Positions 50,490 to 59,792 of a stretch of 64,000 nucleotides of DNA are shown one piece after another. The number at the start of each line of letters is the position of its first letter. The first letter of the stretch is position 1. The stretch is from Rhizobiaceae bacterium (GTDB taxonomy: Bacteria > Pseudomonadota > Alphaproteobacteria > Rhizobiales > Rhizobiaceae): NCBI GenBank assembly GCA_023953845.1, contig JAMLJC010000002.1, positions 124,001-188,000 of the forward strand, written 5' to 3'. A program made the translations under genes and the position numbers. Below the pieces are notes generated by a model. That model was not told the DNA's origin. It ran no database searches and saw nothing but the letters and a program-made list of their open reading frames with translations.

Positions 50490-53291
50490 TTGATTAGAGA
50501 CGATTCTCGAACCTTCTCTCCGGAGCCGCACCGCGACACCGCCGACCGCGTGATCGCCGCGCTCGGATCGAATGCGACGACCGGCCTGTCGCAAGCCGAG
50601 GCGGCGGCACGGCTCGAGAAATATGGACATAACCGGCTGGACGAGAAGCCGCAGCGGCCGGCCTGGCTGAAGTTCCTCGGACAGTTTACCGACACGCTCG
50701 TGCTGCTGCTGATCGCCGCTGCAGTGATCTCCGCCGGGTTGTGGCTGCACGAACGCGACTCCGAACTGCCCTACGAGGCGATCGCGATCCTCTGCATCGT
50801 GTTCCTCAACGCGATCATGGGCCATGTTCAGCAGTCGCGCGCGGAAGCTGCGGCCGAGGCCCTGCGCAGCATGGCGGCGCCGAAAGCGACGGTCGTGCGC
50901 GACGGCGAAAGGCGCAAGATCCTGTCGGAACTCCTCGTACCGGGCGACGTCATCGTGGTGGAGGAGGGCGATACGGTTCCCGCCGACGCCCGCGTGATCG
51001 AGACCTCCGCGCTGCAGGCCGCCGAAGCTCCGCTGACAGGCGAGAGCATTCCCGTATCGAAGGACGCTGGTCCGGTGGACGCGGGAGCGGGAGTCGGCGA
51101 CCGCACCAACATGCTGTTCAGCGGCACCGCGATTGCACGCGGTCGCGGTGCCGCCGTGGTGACCGCGACCGGCATGGGCACCGAGATGGGCCGCATAGCC
51201 GGGATGCTTGCGCAGACGCCCGACGACAGCACGCCGCTCCAGCAGGAGCTCGACCGGGTCGGACGCCTGCTCGGCGGGATCGTCATCGCCATAGCGGTGG
51301 CGATGATCGGTGTGATCTTCCTTGTCACGGACATTACCGGCCTTGCCGGGGCGTTCGACGTGCTGATCCTCGGCGTGGCTCTGGCGGTCGCGGCGGTGCC
51401 CGAGGGCTTGCCGGCCGTCGTGACGGCGGTGCTCTCCATCGGTGTCCAGCGCATGGCGGCGCGGCACGCGATCGTCCGCCGCCTCGCGGCCGTCGAGACG
51501 CTTGGGTCGGCGACCGTCGTCGCCTCCGACAAGACCGGTACGCTCACCAGGAACGAGATGACGGTGCGCCGGATGGTGACGGCCAGCGGTTCGGCGCGTT
51601 TCGAGGGCGCGGGATACTCTCCGGAAGGCGGCGTCGAGCCGGATCTGAACGATGCTGCCCATGCCGCGCTGAGAGCGGAGATCGTGCGTGCGCTCGCGGC
51701 GGCGGACCGCGCCAACAACGCCGTTCTCCAGAATCGCGAGGGCCGCTGGTCGGTCCATGGCGATCCGACCGAAGGCGCGCTGATCGTGGCGGCTCGCAGG
51801 GCCGGTCTGGAGGCGGCGGCCCTCGACGCCAGATTCGCGCGCGTGGCGGAGATCCCGTTCTCGTCGGAACGGAAGCTGATGAGCACGGTGCATACCGACG
51901 CCGACCGGGACGAAGGGCTGCGCGCTTTCACGAAAGGAGCGCCGGACGTCCTGCTCGGGCATTGCTCGCACGAACTCGTCGGCGAGGAAACGAGGCCTCT
52001 GACAGCGGAACGGCGCAGCGAGATACTGTGGACGAACGACGCTCTCGCCGGACAGGCGATGCGTACGCTGGCCGTCGCCTTCCGCTCGCTGCCGGAAGAT
52101 GCGGCGGACCACGGCGCCTTCGGCGAGGAGATCGAACATGGCCTCGTCTTCCTCGGCTTGATCGGCATGATCGATCCGCCGCGCGAGGAAGCTCTTCAGG
52201 CGGTCGCCAGGGCAAGGCAGGCGGGCATCCGCGCCATCATGATCACCGGCGACCATCCGCGGACGGCCGCCGTGATCGCCGGAGAGCTCGGCATCAGCGA
52301 AGACGGCCGCGTGCTCACCGGCGCCGAGCTGGCAGCGATGCCGCAGGACGATCTCGACCGCATGGCCCGGGAGGTGTCGGTCTATGCGCGCGTCGATCCC
52401 GCCCACAAGCTCAGGATCGTGGAGGCGCTGCGCCATCAGGGCGAGACCGTCGCCATGACCGGCGACGGGGTCAACGACGCGCCGGCGCTGAAGGCCGCCG
52501 ACATCGGCATCGCGATGGGCATCACGGGAACCGACGTCTCCAAGGAGGCGGCGGACATCGTGCTGGCGGACGACAATTTCGCCACCATCGTCGCGGCGGT
52601 GGAGGAAGGCCGCGCGATCTTCTCCAACATCCGCAAGTTCCTGCGCTACCTGCTGTCGTCGAACATCGGCGAGGTCATGACCATGTTCTTCGGCGTGCTG
52701 CTGGCCGACCTGATAGGCCTCGTGGCCGGGGAGGGGGAGAGCCTCGTCCTGCCGCTGCTCGCGACCCAGATCCTCTGGATAAACCTCGTCACCGACGGAG
52801 CGCCCGCGCTGGCGCTGGGCGTCGACCCGGCTGACAGCCGCACCATGGAAAAGCCTCCCCGTCCGCGTGGCGAGGGCGTGATCACGCGTCGCATGTGGGC
52901 GGGCATCGTCTTCGTCGGCGTGGTGATGGCCGCCGGAACGCTCGCCGTCATCGACGCCTCCCTGCCGGGCGGCCTGATCGAGGGGTCCGGGACGATAGAA
53001 TATGCCCGGACGATGGGGTTCACGACGTTGACGCTGTTCCAGCTCTACAACGTCTTCAACGCCCGGTCCGACGAACGGAGCGCCTTTTCGGGACTGTTCG
53101 CCAATCCGTGGCTTTGGGGAGCGGTCGGCCTGTCGCTCGCCCTGCACGTGGCGGTGGTCCACCTGCCTTTCCTGCAGCAGGCATTCGGCACCGTCAGCCT
53201 GAGCGTCATGGACTGGCTGGTCTGCGCGGCGACGGCGAGTTCGGTGCTGTGGCTGCGGGAACTGACCAAGCTTGTCGCGCGCCGACGCTGA
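50490..53291 (+). CDS. P-type Ca2+-like cation ATPase (PacL/CtpF type)
   Basis: 933 aa P2A-type pump. N-terminal cation-ATPase domain (LSQAEAAARLEKYGHNRL), actuator TGES (APLTGESIPVSKD), PEGLP in M4 (AAVPEGLPAVVTAV), phosphorylation DKTGTLT, hinge GDGVNDAPALK, M6 NLVTDGAPALALGVDP. The start is a TTG at 50490 with GGAGG 9 nt upstream; a GTG at 50483 runs into a stop. M. tuberculosis CtpF, a DosR-regulated gene, is a good structural comparison. Confidence 0.9.
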   Translation: MIRDDSRTFSPEPHRDTADRVIAALGSNATTGLSQAEAAARLEKYGHNRLDEKPQRPAWLKFLGQFTDTLVLLLIAAAVISAGLWLHERDSELPYEAIAILCIVFLNAIMGHVQQSRAEAAAEALRSMAAPKATVVRDGERRKILSELLVPGDVIVVEEGDTVPADARVIETSALQAAEAPLTGESIPVSKDAGPVDAGAGVGDRTNMLFSGTAIARGRGAAVVTATGMGTEMGRIAGMLAQTPDDSTPLQQELDRVGRLLGGIVIAIAVAMIGVIFLVTDITGLAGAFDVLILGVALAVAAVPEGLPAVVTAVLSIGVQRMAARHAIVRRLAAVETLGSATVVASDKTGTLTRNEMTVRRMVTASGSARFEGAGYSPEGGVEPDLNDAAHAALRAEIVRALAAADRANNAVLQNREGRWSVHGDPTEGALIVAARRAGLEAAALDARFARVAEIPFSSERKLMSTVHTDADRDEGLRAFTKGAPDVLLGHCSHELVGEETRPLTAERRSEILWTNDALAGQAMRTLAVAFRSLPEDAADHGAFGEEIEHGLVFLGLIGMIDPPREEALQAVARARQAGIRAIMITGDHPRTAAVIAGELGISEDGRVLTGAELAAMPQDDLDRMAREVSVYARVDPAHKLRIVEALRHQGETVAMTGDGVNDAPALKAADIGIAMGITGTDVSKEAADIVLADDNFATIVAAVEEGRAIFSNIRKFLRYLLSSNIGEVMTMFFGVLLADLIGLVAGEGESLVLPLLATQILWINLVTDGAPALALGVDPADSRTMEKPPRPRGEGVITRRMWAGIVFVGVVMAAGTLAVIDASLPGGLIEGSGTIEYARTMGFTTLTLFQLYNVFNARSDERSAFSGLFANPWLWGAVGLSLALHVAVVHLPFLQQAFGTVSLSVMDWLVCAATASSVLWLRELTKLVARRR

Positions 53292-53308
53292 GCCTGCGGC
53301 GTGCGTTT

Positions 53309-53325
53309 GCCGCCGTTTCGGCGGC
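53309..53325. terminator. Bidirectional hairpin between convergent genes
   Basis: 7-bp perfect stem GCCGCCG/CGGCGGC with TTT loop in the 33-bp gap between the ATPase stop and the stop of the 53325-53711 gene. Followed on the plus strand by CTTTT a few bases later. Confidence 0.5.
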
Positions 53326-53711
53326 TATGGCTTTTCGACGCGGGCCACCTGATAGGTGTGCTCGGTCCCGCCGGACCTTACCGACACGTATTCGCCGACC
53401 ACGAAGCGTTCCTCGCCGAACCGGAAGCCCACCTCGTCGTCGCGCTCGCCCTCGGCATAGTCGAAATACCACTGGCCACCGGGCTTGCGCCTGAGACGAC
53501 CGATGCGATCGGTGCCTCCTGCGCCGAACTGGCGGACGCGGCATGCCGTCTGATGCGATTTCCATTCAGTCGCCAGGAGCCGCCCATCCGGGTCGAGCGG
53601 GGCCAGTATGTCATAGCCCATGTCGCGTTCGCCGGCCGGATGGCCCCTTCCGCGAGCCAGAAGCAGCCGGATGCTGCGGAAGCTGGGAGTGAGGTCATTC
53701 AGCGTGGTCAT
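53325..53711 (-). CDS. Conserved hypothetical protein, anaerobox-controlled
   Basis: 128 aa, soluble, charged, no recognised domain. It begins MTTLNDLTPSFRSIRLLLAR, with a recurring GYDILAPLDPDGRL and a C-terminal half (YFDYAEGERDDEVGFRFGEERF) looking beta-rich. ATG 53711 has AAAGGA 7 nt upstream. An FNR/FixK box is centred 55 bp upstream, consistent with a promoter at the classical distance. Related small proteins occur near low-oxygen genes in rhizobia, from memory. Confidence 0.75.
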   Translation of the reverse strand: MTTLNDLTPSFRSIRLLLARGRGHPAGERDMGYDILAPLDPDGRLLATEWKSHQTACRVRQFGAGGTDRIGRLRRKPGGQWYFDYAEGERDDEVGFRFGEERFVVGEYVSVRSGGTEHTYQVARVEKP

Positions 53712-53759
53712 TGGACATCCTTTCTGTGCCATCCATCGACCAGCATCGCGGCAGCGGCT

Positions 53760-53773
53760 TTGACCGGGGTCAA
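53760..53773. promoter_or_regulatory. FNR/FixK box upstream of the conserved protein at 53325-53711
   Basis: TTGAC-CGGG-GTCAA, a perfect dyad flanked by T and A. Centred about 55 bp before ATG 53711, which would place the start of transcription about 14 nt before the gene. Confidence 0.78.
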
Positions 53774-53795
53774 ACCGTTTGGCGATTTTGCCGGG

Positions 53796-55049
53796 TCATG
53801 ACGCCGGCAACAGGAAAAATGCCCCGCAACCCACGGCGACGGCTACAACATTCGCTGCGGCCAGCGGCGCCCAGAAGCGGACCGGGCCTGCCAGGACGGC
53901 TATCGATAGCCGTCCCACGGTGTTGGCGGCGAGGGCGGCGAGCACCGCCTTTCCGGCCATGTCCGACGTGATCACCGGCCCGATCAGACGAAGCGCGCTC
54001 AATGTCGCGACATCCACGTCAAACGCGCCCGAAAGCGCCGATGTCGCCAGCAATCCGTCGCTGCCCACGGTCCCGGCCAGTGCCGCGCTTACGGTCGAAA
54101 CGGCGCCGAAGAGAAAGGCGAAAAGGAGCAGCGGCACCAGTTCGAAGGGATTGCGCGCCGGCGCGTCGGTCGCAGCCTGTGGGTCGGCGCGCAACAGAAA
54201 CAGTACGCCGAAGGCCGCGAAGCAGGCGGCCGCAGCCAGCGCCACCGGGGCCACCGCAGCAAAGGCTGCCGGGCCGATGAGCAGCACGATGATGCAGGTG
54301 CGCAGGATCGAGACCATCGCCGCCAATGCGGCCGCGCCGGCGAGCGGCAAAGGGCTGCCGCCGCCCCTGGCAGTTCTGGCGAGCGCGACCGTCACGGCAG
54401 TGGAGGAGACCGCGGCGCCCGCCAGCGCGCTGAGGAGCAGGCCGCGCGTCTGGCCCAGAATGCGGGTGGCGGCATAGCCGAGAAACGAAAGGGCGGCGGT
54501 GAGAACGGTGAAAAACCAGATTTCGCGCGGGTTGAGCCCGCCCCAAGGATCGACCGTCCGGTCCGGCAGCACGGGCAGGATCACAGCCGTCATGACGGCC
54601 AGCGTCAACGCCGAGCGCAGTTCGATCCAGGTCAGTCGCCGCAGCAGCCCGTGCAGGATTTCCCGGCTCGCCAGAACCGCGGCCAGCAACGCGCCGCCAG
54701 CAGCCGCCGCGCGGGTGTCGCCTGCCACCGCGAGCGCGCCCAACGCGAACACGCCGAGACCGGCGATGACGCCCGTGACGCTGAAATCCTCATCGTGGCT
54801 CGCCTCGCGCGCCTTGTACCACGCGAACACCACCGCAAATCCAAGGAAGCCTGCGGCGAGCAGAAGCGTCGCACCGGTGGCTTCGGCAAGCGCCGTGATG
54901 ACGCCGCCCAAAAGGCCGGAGATTCCGTAGGTGCGGATTCCAGCGGTGCGGCTTTTGTCCGGCGCGTCGCGCTCGCGCCAGCCGCGTTCAAGCCCGACCA
55001 GCAGGCCGATGGCGAGGGCCAGACCGAAACGCGCGACAAGGGAATCCAT
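53796..55049 (-). CDS. MgtC/SapB-DUF4010 integral membrane protein
   Basis: 417 aa, about 12 spans. The N-terminus (LALAIGLLVGLERGWRER, AGIRTYGISGLLGG) is the MgtC-type domain, followed by a DUF4010 half beginning near LTWIELRSALTLAVMTAVILPVLP. MgtC-domain proteins are linked to low Mg2+ and membrane energetics. It sits among cation pumps of the low-oxygen island. Confidence 0.87.
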   Translation of the reverse strand: MDSLVARFGLALAIGLLVGLERGWRERDAPDKSRTAGIRTYGISGLLGGVITALAEATGATLLLAAGFLGFAVVFAWYKAREASHDEDFSVTGVIAGLGVFALGALAVAGDTRAAAAGGALLAAVLASREILHGLLRRLTWIELRSALTLAVMTAVILPVLPDRTVDPWGGLNPREIWFFTVLTAALSFLGYAATRILGQTRGLLLSALAGAAVSSTAVTVALARTARGGGSPLPLAGAAALAAMVSILRTCIIVLLIGPAAFAAVAPVALAAAACFAAFGVLFLLRADPQAATDAPARNPFELVPLLLFAFLFGAVSTVSAALAGTVGSDGLLATSALSGAFDVDVATLSALRLIGPVITSDMAGKAVLAALAANTVGRLSIAVLAGPVRFWAPLAAANVVAVAVGCGAFFLLPAS

Positions 55050-55226
55050 AGCGACGACCCAGTTGAGACAGCAAGCGGAGGCAGCCGGTCGCGTCCCGAC
55101 GCACGATCTGCCCGACGGAGACCGCCCTGAAATGCGCGATCTTCGTGCCGTCGTGAAACAGGACCACGAGCCGCCGTCCGGATCAAGCCAGGTCCCGGCG
55201 CCGCGGTTGGTCGCGCGCGGATCGCG
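55050..55226. other. Short gap between DUF4010 gene and APH/P-loop kinase gene
   Basis: 177 bp; no supported gene, hairpin or box seen. Confidence 0.4.
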
Positions 55227-56750
55227 TCAGGCGGCGGGCAAGCGAAGTATGTCGGCGACGATCTCCGCCGGGTGACGCGCGGCGTCCACGCGGCGCCAGG
55301 CGATCCCGTCCGCCTGCCTCTGGAGCTGCCGGGAGAGGATGTCGACCGTCGCGTCCGACGGTCCGCCCTTGCGTTGGCTGACCCGCTGCCAGAGCACGTC
55401 CGGATCGGCCTCCAGCCAGATGCCAAGGAAGGGCAGACCGCGGTCGCCGGCCTCCCTGCCGATCCGCTCGCGGTCCGCAGGCCGGTCGAAGACCGCATCC
55501 GCGACGACCGATCCGCCTTCCGACAGGATCAGCCCGGCGCGCCAGGCCATCTCGCGGTAGACCATCGCGGAGACCTCAGGCCGGTATGCCTTGTCCGGCA
55601 GGCGGGTTTCCGGCGGCACGCCATGCAGTGCCTTGCGAATGCGGTCGCTCTCCACGATGCGGGCGCCGGGCGGGGCGCCGACATGTGCGGCCAGCGCCTC
55701 CGCGACGGTGGTCTTGCCGGAACCGCTCAGGCCGCCGATGGCAATGAGCCGGGCAGGGTGGTCGCGCAGCAGATCCGTCGCCAGCTCGAAATAGGATCGG
55801 GCCTCTGCGGCGAGGCTGTCGGTTCCGCTGGCCGCCTCCTCGACTTGGGTGGCGGTGACATGCGCGCGCACGGCCGCGCGGACGGCCATGAAGAAGGGCA
55901 GCAGCGCGAACCCGTCCTCATCGTCCGCTTCATCAAGGTAGCGGTTCATGACCAGATTGGCGAATCCCGGGAAGCCGCGATGCCACAGGTCCATGAGCAG
56001 GAAGGCGAGGTCATAGAGCACGTCGACCGTCGCGATCCGGTCGTTGAACTCGATGCAATCGAACAGGCACGGCTCGCCGTCCAGCATGCAGATATTGCGC
56101 AGATGCAGGTCGCCATGGCAGCGCCGGACTTTTCCTGCCGCCTCGCGGCGATCGAGCAGCGCCGCGTGGCGGGCGAGAGTCGCGCGGAACGAGACGTCGA
56201 AGGCTGCAACCTCGTCCTGATCGAAGACGTGGCTGGTGGCGAAACCCGCCCTGTTGATGTCGAGCACGCCCGCCAGATTCGCCCTGCCGCCCCCTGTATG
56301 GACCACCGGGGCAAAGCGATGGAAGCGTATGATCATGCGCGCGGTATCGGTCATGAGTTCAGGTGTCAGCGCTCCCGCCAGCGCCATCCGGTCAAGCAGG
56401 GCGGACTGGTCGAAACGCTGCATTTCGACCACCGCATCAATCAATTCGCCGTCACCGTCGAGAACCGTGCTCCCGTCCCGTTCCCGCGTGACGCGTCTGA
56501 CGCCGAGATAGAGGCCCGGCGCGGTGCCGGAATTCAGGTCGACCTCCTTGCGGCAGGTGGCGAGCCGAAGTTCCGGCGTCGAGAAATCGGCATAGGGTAG
56601 CTTCACGGCGCGCTTCATCTTGTAAGCTCGGTCGCCCGCCAGAAAAATCCGCGAGATATGTGTCTCGATCGTTTCCACCGGCCCGGCGATATGATGGGTG
56701 GCAGGGTCCGCGAGCAGGGTGGTTGCGGCGTGTTGGTCGTCGGCGATCAT
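55227..56750 (-). CDS. Bifunctional aminoglycoside-phosphotransferase-like/AAA P-loop kinase
   Basis: 507 aa. Residues about 1-330 are an APH-fold kinase domain (CHGDLHLRNICMLD with the catalytic Asp, then FDCIEFNDRI). The C-terminal part is a zeta-toxin/shikimate-kinase-like P-loop domain (IAIGGLSGSGKTTVAEAL). The same two-domain plan occurs in M. tuberculosis Rv2004c of the DosR regulon. ATG 56750 has AGGTG upstream; an extended frame to 56900 runs through the anaerobox and is rejected. Substrate unknown. Confidence 0.85.
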   Translation of the reverse strand: MIADDQHAATTLLADPATHHIAGPVETIETHISRIFLAGDRAYKMKRAVKLPYADFSTPELRLATCRKEVDLNSGTAPGLYLGVRRVTRERDGSTVLDGDGELIDAVVEMQRFDQSALLDRMALAGALTPELMTDTARMIIRFHRFAPVVHTGGGRANLAGVLDINRAGFATSHVFDQDEVAAFDVSFRATLARHAALLDRREAAGKVRRCHGDLHLRNICMLDGEPCLFDCIEFNDRIATVDVLYDLAFLLMDLWHRGFPGFANLVMNRYLDEADDEDGFALLPFFMAVRAAVRAHVTATQVEEAASGTDSLAAEARSYFELATDLLRDHPARLIAIGGLSGSGKTTVAEALAAHVGAPPGARIVESDRIRKALHGVPPETRLPDKAYRPEVSAMVYREMAWRAGLILSEGGSVVADAVFDRPADRERIGREAGDRGLPFLGIWLEADPDVLWQRVSQRKGGPSDATVDILSRQLQRQADGIAWRRVDAARHPAEIVADILRLPAA

Positions 56751-57025
56751 TCTCAGCACCTGTCGTCCCGTTAGGAGAACCAACGACCGGCATGGCCGCA
56801 GGTTGCCGGGTTGCAGTTGCGGGTCAGGTGTCCACAACTGTCGATACTCCGCCGTTCCCCTTATAGGGCGGGGACGTGCGCCAGCCTTGATGAGGATCAA
56901 GAGTGTTTCAGCACGCAGCGCGGATGACGTAAGGGGAATTGACGCAGCGCAAGGATCGGCCCTGTGTCGCGGCCTAGCTTGCGGCGCTCAATCAAATTGT
57001 TCGCAAATGGAAAGGAGCGGCTTTC
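56751..57025. promoter_or_regulatory. Divergent promoter region, APH/P-loop kinase and universal stress protein
   Basis: 275 bp between divergent genes, containing the FNR/FixK box at 56887-56900, which is placed to serve both directions. Confidence 0.5.
56887..56900. promoter_or_regulatory. FNR/FixK box between kinase and universal stress protein genes
   Basis: TTGAT-GAGG-ATCAA, a perfect 5-4-5 dyad. Centred about 132 bp before the usp ATG and 143 bp before the kinase ATG. Confidence 0.8.
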
Positions 57026-57856
57026 ATGGCCTTCAAAACGATACTGACGGTCGTCGGGACAGAGGCGAACGACCGCGACATCAAACTCGCGGCGGGGTTG
57101 TGCGAGGAAGCCGATGCGCATCTTTCGGTGCTCGTCACGGAACTCGCGGCGGCGCCGCCGATAGGCGGATATGTTGCGGTCATCTCCGACGCGTGGCTGG
57201 AGGAGCGGGAGGCCGACGAGAAGCGGCTGAAGGCACGCGCCGGCGCGATCACGGCGCTGCTTGCCGCCGAGGCGATCTCGGCCGACGTCTCCAGCGAATA
57301 TACCGAAATCACCTGGGCCGACGAAACCGTCGGCCGCCGTGCGCAATATGCGGATCTCACATTCGTCGGACCCGAATTGCTGTCGTCGGAACTGCTGAAG
57401 GAAAAGGTGATCGAGGGAGCGCTGTTTTCGTCCGGCAAGCCCCTGCTGATCGTTCCCGGCGGTTTCAAACCCACATTGAAGCCGAAGCGGGTCGTGGTCG
57501 CATGGGATTCCCGAATCGAAGCCTCCCGCGCGGTTCGGGAGGCGCTGGATCTGCTGGTGGCGGCGGAGGACGTGCGCCTCGCGCTCGTCGATCCCATTGC
57601 CGGGGATCAGGGCGAGGAGCCGGGCGCTGACGCCGCCGCGTATCTGGCCCGGCACGGAGTCAAGGTGACGGTCGACAGATTATCCAGCGAAGGCCGCTCG
57701 GTGGCGGATACACTTCGCCGCCACGCCGTGGACTGCTCGGCCGAACTGCTCGTCATGGGCGGGTACGGCCATTCAAGGTTGCGCGAACGCATCTTCGGCG
57801 GCGTGACGAAAGCGATGCTGGACGAGCCGCCGCTGCCGATCCTGATGGCGCGCTAG
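57026..57856 (+). CDS. Tandem-domain universal stress protein (UspA family)
   Basis: 276 aa with two Usp folds. The C-terminal domain carries the ATP-binding motif MGGYGHSRLRERIFGGVTKAML; the N-terminal domain lacks it. AAAGGAG lies 8 nt before ATG 57026. Such proteins are typical FixK/FNR or DosR targets and act in survival under energy limitation. Confidence 0.9.
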   Translation: MAFKTILTVVGTEANDRDIKLAAGLCEEADAHLSVLVTELAAAPPIGGYVAVISDAWLEEREADEKRLKARAGAITALLAAEAISADVSSEYTEITWADETVGRRAQYADLTFVGPELLSSELLKEKVIEGALFSSGKPLLIVPGGFKPTLKPKRVVVAWDSRIEASRAVREALDLLVAAEDVRLALVDPIAGDQGEEPGADAAAYLARHGVKVTVDRLSSEGRSVADTLRRHAVDCSAELLVMGGYGHSRLRERIFGGVTKAMLDEPPLPILMAR

Positions 57857-57872
57857 GTCTCGCTGAAGTCAT

Positions 57873-57898
57873 GCAGGAGCCCGGTGTGAGGCTCCTGC
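57873..57898 (+). terminator. Hairpin after the universal stress protein gene
   Basis: 9-bp perfect stem GCAGGAGCC/GGCTCCTGC, 8-nt loop, 16 nt after the stop, between convergent usp and fixK. No U-tract; could serve both genes. Confidence 0.6.
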
Positions 57899-57980
57899 CG
57901 GCGTCAGGCGTCGCAGCAGGCAGGGACAAGGGACCGGGCTGGCATGCAGTACCGGCGAAGCCGGAGAAAGCGGGTTCGTT

Positions 57981-58628
57981 TCAAGCAGCCAGATCGTGAA
58001 GCGTCTGCCACTTCGCGATCTCGACGCTGCGCAGGCTAGGCAGCCTGATCACGCCCTGCTGCTTGAGCTTCGTGAAGCCGCGAGAGACGGTCTCGATCGT
58101 CAGGCCCAGATAATCGCCGATGTCGGCGCGCGACATCGGGAGCTCGATCTGTCTCAATCCGCCCTGACGCTCGGCCATATCCGCCAGAAAAGCGGCGATC
58201 CGCTCGATCGCGTTCTGCCGTCCGAGGACCAGAAGATGCTCCTGCGCGCGGACAAGTCCCTTCAACGCCACGGGCAGCAGCGCGCCGGCCATGTCATGGC
58301 CGGGAGAGACGCGCAGCGCCTGAAGCCCGGTGGCGCAGATGGCCTCCGCGAAGAAGTGGTGGATGTTGTCCGCTTCGAAGCCGAAGACCTCGCCGGCCAG
58401 ATGAAAGGCAGAGATCTGGCGACGGCCGTCGGCAAGCAGGCGATAGACCCGGACCGCGCCGAACTCGACCTTGTAGAGGGCACGGCATTTCTCGCCCTGT
58501 GCGTAGATTTCCGCTCCGGCCGGGAAGAAGATCGGCGGCTGCGCGTTCGGGACGGCGCGCGCAGGTTGGTCCGAAACCCATGCGCTTTGGGGCGGAAGAG
58601 AAATCTCCGAAGTTTCCAGGAAGGCCAT
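57981..58628 (-). CDS. fixK: FixK-type Crp/Fnr transcription regulator
   Basis: 215 aa: cyclic-nucleotide-type beta barrel then a helix-turn-helix with SRADIGDYLGLTIETVSRGF. The recognition helix has the E-T-V-S-R pattern that reads TTGA half-sites. Only two scattered cysteines are present, so it lacks the FNR iron-sulfur cluster, as in FixK. ATG 58628 has GGAG 6 nt upstream. It should be activated by FixJ and act at the four boxes in this island. Confidence 0.88.
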   Translation of the reverse strand: MAFLETSEISLPPQSAWVSDQPARAVPNAQPPIFFPAGAEIYAQGEKCRALYKVEFGAVRVYRLLADGRRQISAFHLAGEVFGFEADNIHHFFAEAICATGLQALRVSPGHDMAGALLPVALKGLVRAQEHLLVLGRQNAIERIAAFLADMAERQGGLRQIELPMSRADIGDYLGLTIETVSRGFTKLKQQGVIRLPSLRSVEIAKWQTLHDLAA

Positions 58629-58709
58629 GACCGTCTCCGATTCATCTTGACGAGACAGCAATCGCTGAATTCGGGACGATCCGAAATTCGGTCATATCCC
58701 TACGGGACA

Positions 58710-58717
58710 ATACGTAG
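58710..58717. promoter_or_regulatory. Candidate FixJ box in the fixK promoter
   Basis: ATACGTAG, 7 of 8 to the GTAMGTAG FixJ consensus, 82-89 nt upstream of the fixK ATG in the 95-bp gap. Confidence 0.4.
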
Positions 58718-58723
58718 GCGGCG

Positions 58724-59074
58724 TCATACGCCGCTCGCGACGACCTCGCGAACGGCTTCGATGAGCGGATTTCCGAGGAAGGGTTTTATCAGCACGGTCG
58801 TGAACGGCAGGCTCGGCATCGTCCCGATCCTGTCCGACAGGAGGACCACCGGTCTTCCGAAATGGCGGAATTCTTCCTCCACCTCGGGCCATTTCCCGAT
58901 CGCCGTATCATCCACGACCGCACAGCCCGCTTCCTCCGCCCGCGAGGAGGCGAAGGCTCCCGCCATGCTGCCGTAGGAATCGACGGCGAACCCTTCGGCC
59001 TCGAGCGCGAACTCGAGCGAACGCCGGAAGTCCTTGTCGGGTGCAACGACGAGAACAAGTGGGGCTGCGGTCAA
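58724..59074 (-). CDS. Stand-alone response-regulator receiver domain, atypical
   Basis: 116 aa, one receiver domain only: LVLVVAPDKDFRRSLEFALE, acceptor-region CAVVDDTAI, terminal Lys in TVLIKPFLGNP. The acidic pocket after beta-1 has PDKD rather than the usual DD. TTG 59074 (GGAGA 8 nt upstream) is the likely start; an upstream TTG at 59161 is possible. Between fixK and fixJ, it could be a FixL phosphate sink or a FixT-like modulator; that is inference. Confidence 0.75.
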   Translation of the reverse strand: MTAAPLVLVVAPDKDFRRSLEFALEAEGFAVDSYGSMAGAFASSRAEEAGCAVVDDTAIGKWPEVEEEFRHFGRPVVLLSDRIGTMPSLPFTTVLIKPFLGNPLIEAVREVVASGV

Positions 59075-59171
59075 CGAGGTGTCTCCAGGGCTCTTCCGAA
59101 TCCGGAGCGAGCAGCCGGTATCGCTACCAGTCCTGGAAAGCGCCGCATTGCGCCAGATCAACCGCGCCCGT

Positions 59172-59792
59172 TCAGGCGTGTCCGGCGCCCACCGAAAGCG
59201 TCATCCGCACGAGTTCAGGCAGGCTCCTGGCCTGCATCTTCGCCATCACGTTCGCGCGGTGGACCTCGACGGTGCGCGGACTGATATTGAGATCGTAGGC
59301 GATGGTCTTGTTCGGCAGGCCGGCGACGACCGCGGAAAGCACCTGCCGTTCGCGCTCCGTCAACTGCTCCAGTCGCGTCTGAACGTCGGCCGCATCCTCC
59401 GACGCCGCCTGCTTCTCGCCGATCCGTTCCGCGGCGCGCTTGATCGCGTCGATGAGGACTTCGTCCTCGAACGGCTTCTCGATGAAGTCGAGCGCGCCGG
59501 CCTTCATCGCCGCGACCGCCATCGGCACGTCGCCGTGGCCGGTGATGACGATCGCAGGCATCATCGCATTGGCGGCGCCGAGTTTCGTCAGCAGTTCGAC
59601 CCCGCTCATGTCCGGCATCCTGAGATCCGTCACAAGGCAGCCCTTGCTCATGGCGGGCGCGGCGGCAAGGAAGCTCGTGGCCGATTCATGCACGCGCACC
59701 GCAAAGCCCGCCATGGTCAGAAGGAACGCCAGCGACTTGCGGACGGGCTCCTCGTCATCGACGATGTGCACGACATAGTCACCGATCTGCAT
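59172..59792 (-). CDS. fixJ: Two-component response regulator FixJ
   Basis: 206 aa. Receiver with acidic pair VDDEEPVRKSL, phospho-Asp in LVTDLRMPDMSG, Thr in VITGHGD and Lys in IEKPFED; then a LuxR-type helix-turn-helix (LTERERQVLSAVVAGLPNK, TVEVHRANVMAKM). Its ATG directly follows the fixL TAA. Phosphorylated FixJ activates fixK at low oxygen. Confidence 0.93.
   Translation of the reverse strand: MQIGDYVVHIVDDEEPVRKSLAFLLTMAGFAVRVHESATSFLAAAPAMSKGCLVTDLRMPDMSGVELLTKLGAANAMMPAIVITGHGDVPMAVAAMKAGALDFIEKPFEDEVLIDAIKRAAERIGEKQAASEDAADVQTRLEQLTERERQVLSAVVAGLPNKTIAYDLNISPRTVEVHRANVMAKMQARSLPELVRMTLSVGAGHA

Noticed and set aside
50448..53162. 904-codon open frame on the minus strand opposite the P-type ATPase
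   Set aside because: High-GC shadow; composition is His/Arg/Gly-rich with no motif, while the plus strand encodes a complete ATPase.
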